Shown piece after piece: positions 63,514 to 64,000 of a DNA stretch of 64,000 nt (position 1 is the first letter of the stretch; each line of letters opens with the position of its first letter). Position numbers and translations under genes: made by a program. The notes below the pieces were generated by a model. The model was not told the DNA's origin, ran no database searches, and saw nothing but the letters and a program-made list of their open reading frames with translations. The DNA is from JALONH01 sp046329235 (GTDB taxonomy: Bacteria; Bacteroidota; Bacteroidia; Cytophagales; Cytophagaceae), in NCBI GenBank assembly GCA_046329235.1, contig JAXLVA010000001.1, forward strand, positions 1,488,001 through 1,552,000, in the 5' to 3' direction.

Positions 63514-64000
63514 TTATTTGTTTTTCGCAATTCTAAATCCAAGGTCGTCAATTTTAAATTTTAATGGGTGACTTCTTCTGCGTGTCGTTGCCATTACACT
63601 CCTTTCTATGTCACAAAATCCGCCACCACGAAAAATGCGGTAAGAACCATAAACTTCTGTGTCGTATAGGTCAGAACACCATTCCCACACGTTTCCCAAC
63701 ATATCATAAAGTCCCCACGCATTTGGTGTCTTTTGTCCAACGTTATGGGTTTTATTTTCCGAATTGTCTTTGTACCAAGCAATGTCATTAAGTTCTCCAT
63801 ATCTTATTCCTGTTGTGCCTGCTTTACAAGCATATTCCCATTCTGCTTCTGTAGGCAAACGAAAACCGTTCGCTGTTTTTTCAAAGATTATTTCTTCGTT
63901 TTTATCTTGGATTAAATAGCAAGGTGTCAAGTTAAATTGAGCAGAGATTTTATTGCAAAAAATTACTGCTTCTTTAAAAGTTATGGTTTCTACAGGAAGT
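63514..64000 (-). CDS. SUMF1/formylglycine-generating-enzyme-like protein, N-terminus outside window
   Basis: The frame is open to the right edge, so the start lies beyond 64,000. The visible 161 residues are the C-terminal half of an FGE-sulfatase (SUMF1) domain: VETITFKEAVIFCNKIS, then FRLPTEAEWEYACKAGT, WGLYDMLGNVWEWCSDLY, and RIFRGGGFCDIERSVMATTRR, ending LGFRIAKNK. The catalytic cysteines of true formylglycine-generating enzymes cannot be confirmed, and many family members have other roles (for example ergothioneine-type or cofactor-like domains in regulatory proteins). It ends 5 bases from the attC-like repeat, as a cassette gene would. Confidence 0.88.
   Translation of the reverse strand, partial: LPVETITFKEAVIFCNKISAQFNLTPCYLIQDKNEEIIFEKTANGFRLPTEAEWEYACKAGTTGIRYGELNDIAWYKDNSENKTHNVGQKTPNAWGLYDMLGNVWEWCSDLYDTEVYGSYRIFRGGGFCDIERSVMATTRRRSHPLKFKIDDLGFRIAKNK

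Noticed and set aside
63301..63564. An 87-codon plus-strand frame over the repeat region
   Set aside because: It spans the palindromic repeat, has no recognisable protein features and covers the 3' end of the SUMF1-like gene on the other strand.
1..64000. CRISPR arrays or long tandem repeats
   Set aside because: No regularly spaced direct repeats were seen. Repeats found are hairpins, the IS ends, the REP-like pair and the attC-like arms.

Overview
The window is a low-GC chromosomal segment of a member of the phylum Bacteroidota. Evidence for this includes a secreted M4 metalloprotease ending in a type IX secretion (Por) sorting domain, the Bacteroidota-type promoter TTTG-N20-TAnnTTTG in front of rpsT, a eukaryote-like NADP isocitrate dehydrogenase, a long (class II) ketol-acid reductoisomerase, a Tgt lacking the zinc cysteines, and several protein families typical of the phylum (DUF6089-, DUF4836-, DUF1684- and DUF2795-like). 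I cannot place it below phylum with confidence. No rRNA, tRNA or CRISPR array was found.

Positions 1-55,150 look like ordinary core genome. In order they hold: the tail of an M16 peptidase; icd convergent with a very long secreted TPR-CHAT protein; a pglC/pglD/pglE-like sugar-modification trio; ispE, a small lipoprotein and an M4 protease in overlapping order; lptG-like permease and tgt; a glycosyltransferase with no normal start codon, an ECF sigma factor and rsmG; a giant alpha-2-macroglobulin lipoprotein with pbpC (the yfhM-pbpC pairing); a MacA/MacB/TolC-type tripartite exporter split around a divergent region, with a MauE-thioredoxin membrane protein and an amidase behind tolC; crcB with an ABC ATPase; ettA; three linked envelope proteins; an S1/P1-type nuclease; rpsT, radC, a DUF1684 protein and arfB; ilvC; pheT; a coiled-coil protein, zapA and rny; a GAF sensor lacking a kinase domain; sucD; a DUF6089-like barrel; rarA. 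Gene ends are marked by strong hairpin terminators, several bidirectional, three of which share the same GCCTCGA core.

Positions 55,169-57,508 are a drug/metabolite (EamA) transporter gene cut by a complete IS3-family element of 1448 bp (55,653-57,100). The element has TG...CA ends, imperfect terminal inverted repeats, a 4-bp GCTG target duplication, orfA and orfB and a run of eight A at the expected -1 frameshift point. Removing the element and one GCTG copy restores an unbroken 295-codon transporter gene.

From 57,509 to the right edge the sequence looks accessory. A pair of REP-like palindromes is followed by one arm of a repeat. Then comes a tightly coupled minus-strand operon: a GT4-radical SAM/SPASM fusion, a nucleotidyltransferase-tyrosine phosphatase fusion, an O-methyltransferase-like enzyme and a WG-repeat protein. 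Upstream of it lie a hairpin terminator, a 45-codon gene, a second, complete (about 150 bp) copy of the repeat arranged as an imperfect palindrome, and a partial SUMF1/formylglycine-generating-enzyme-like gene. The layout resembles gene cassettes bounded by attC-like palindromes. The four-gene operon is the best candidate for an undescribed system here: a small-molecule or glycan modification pathway whose substrate the sequence does not reveal.
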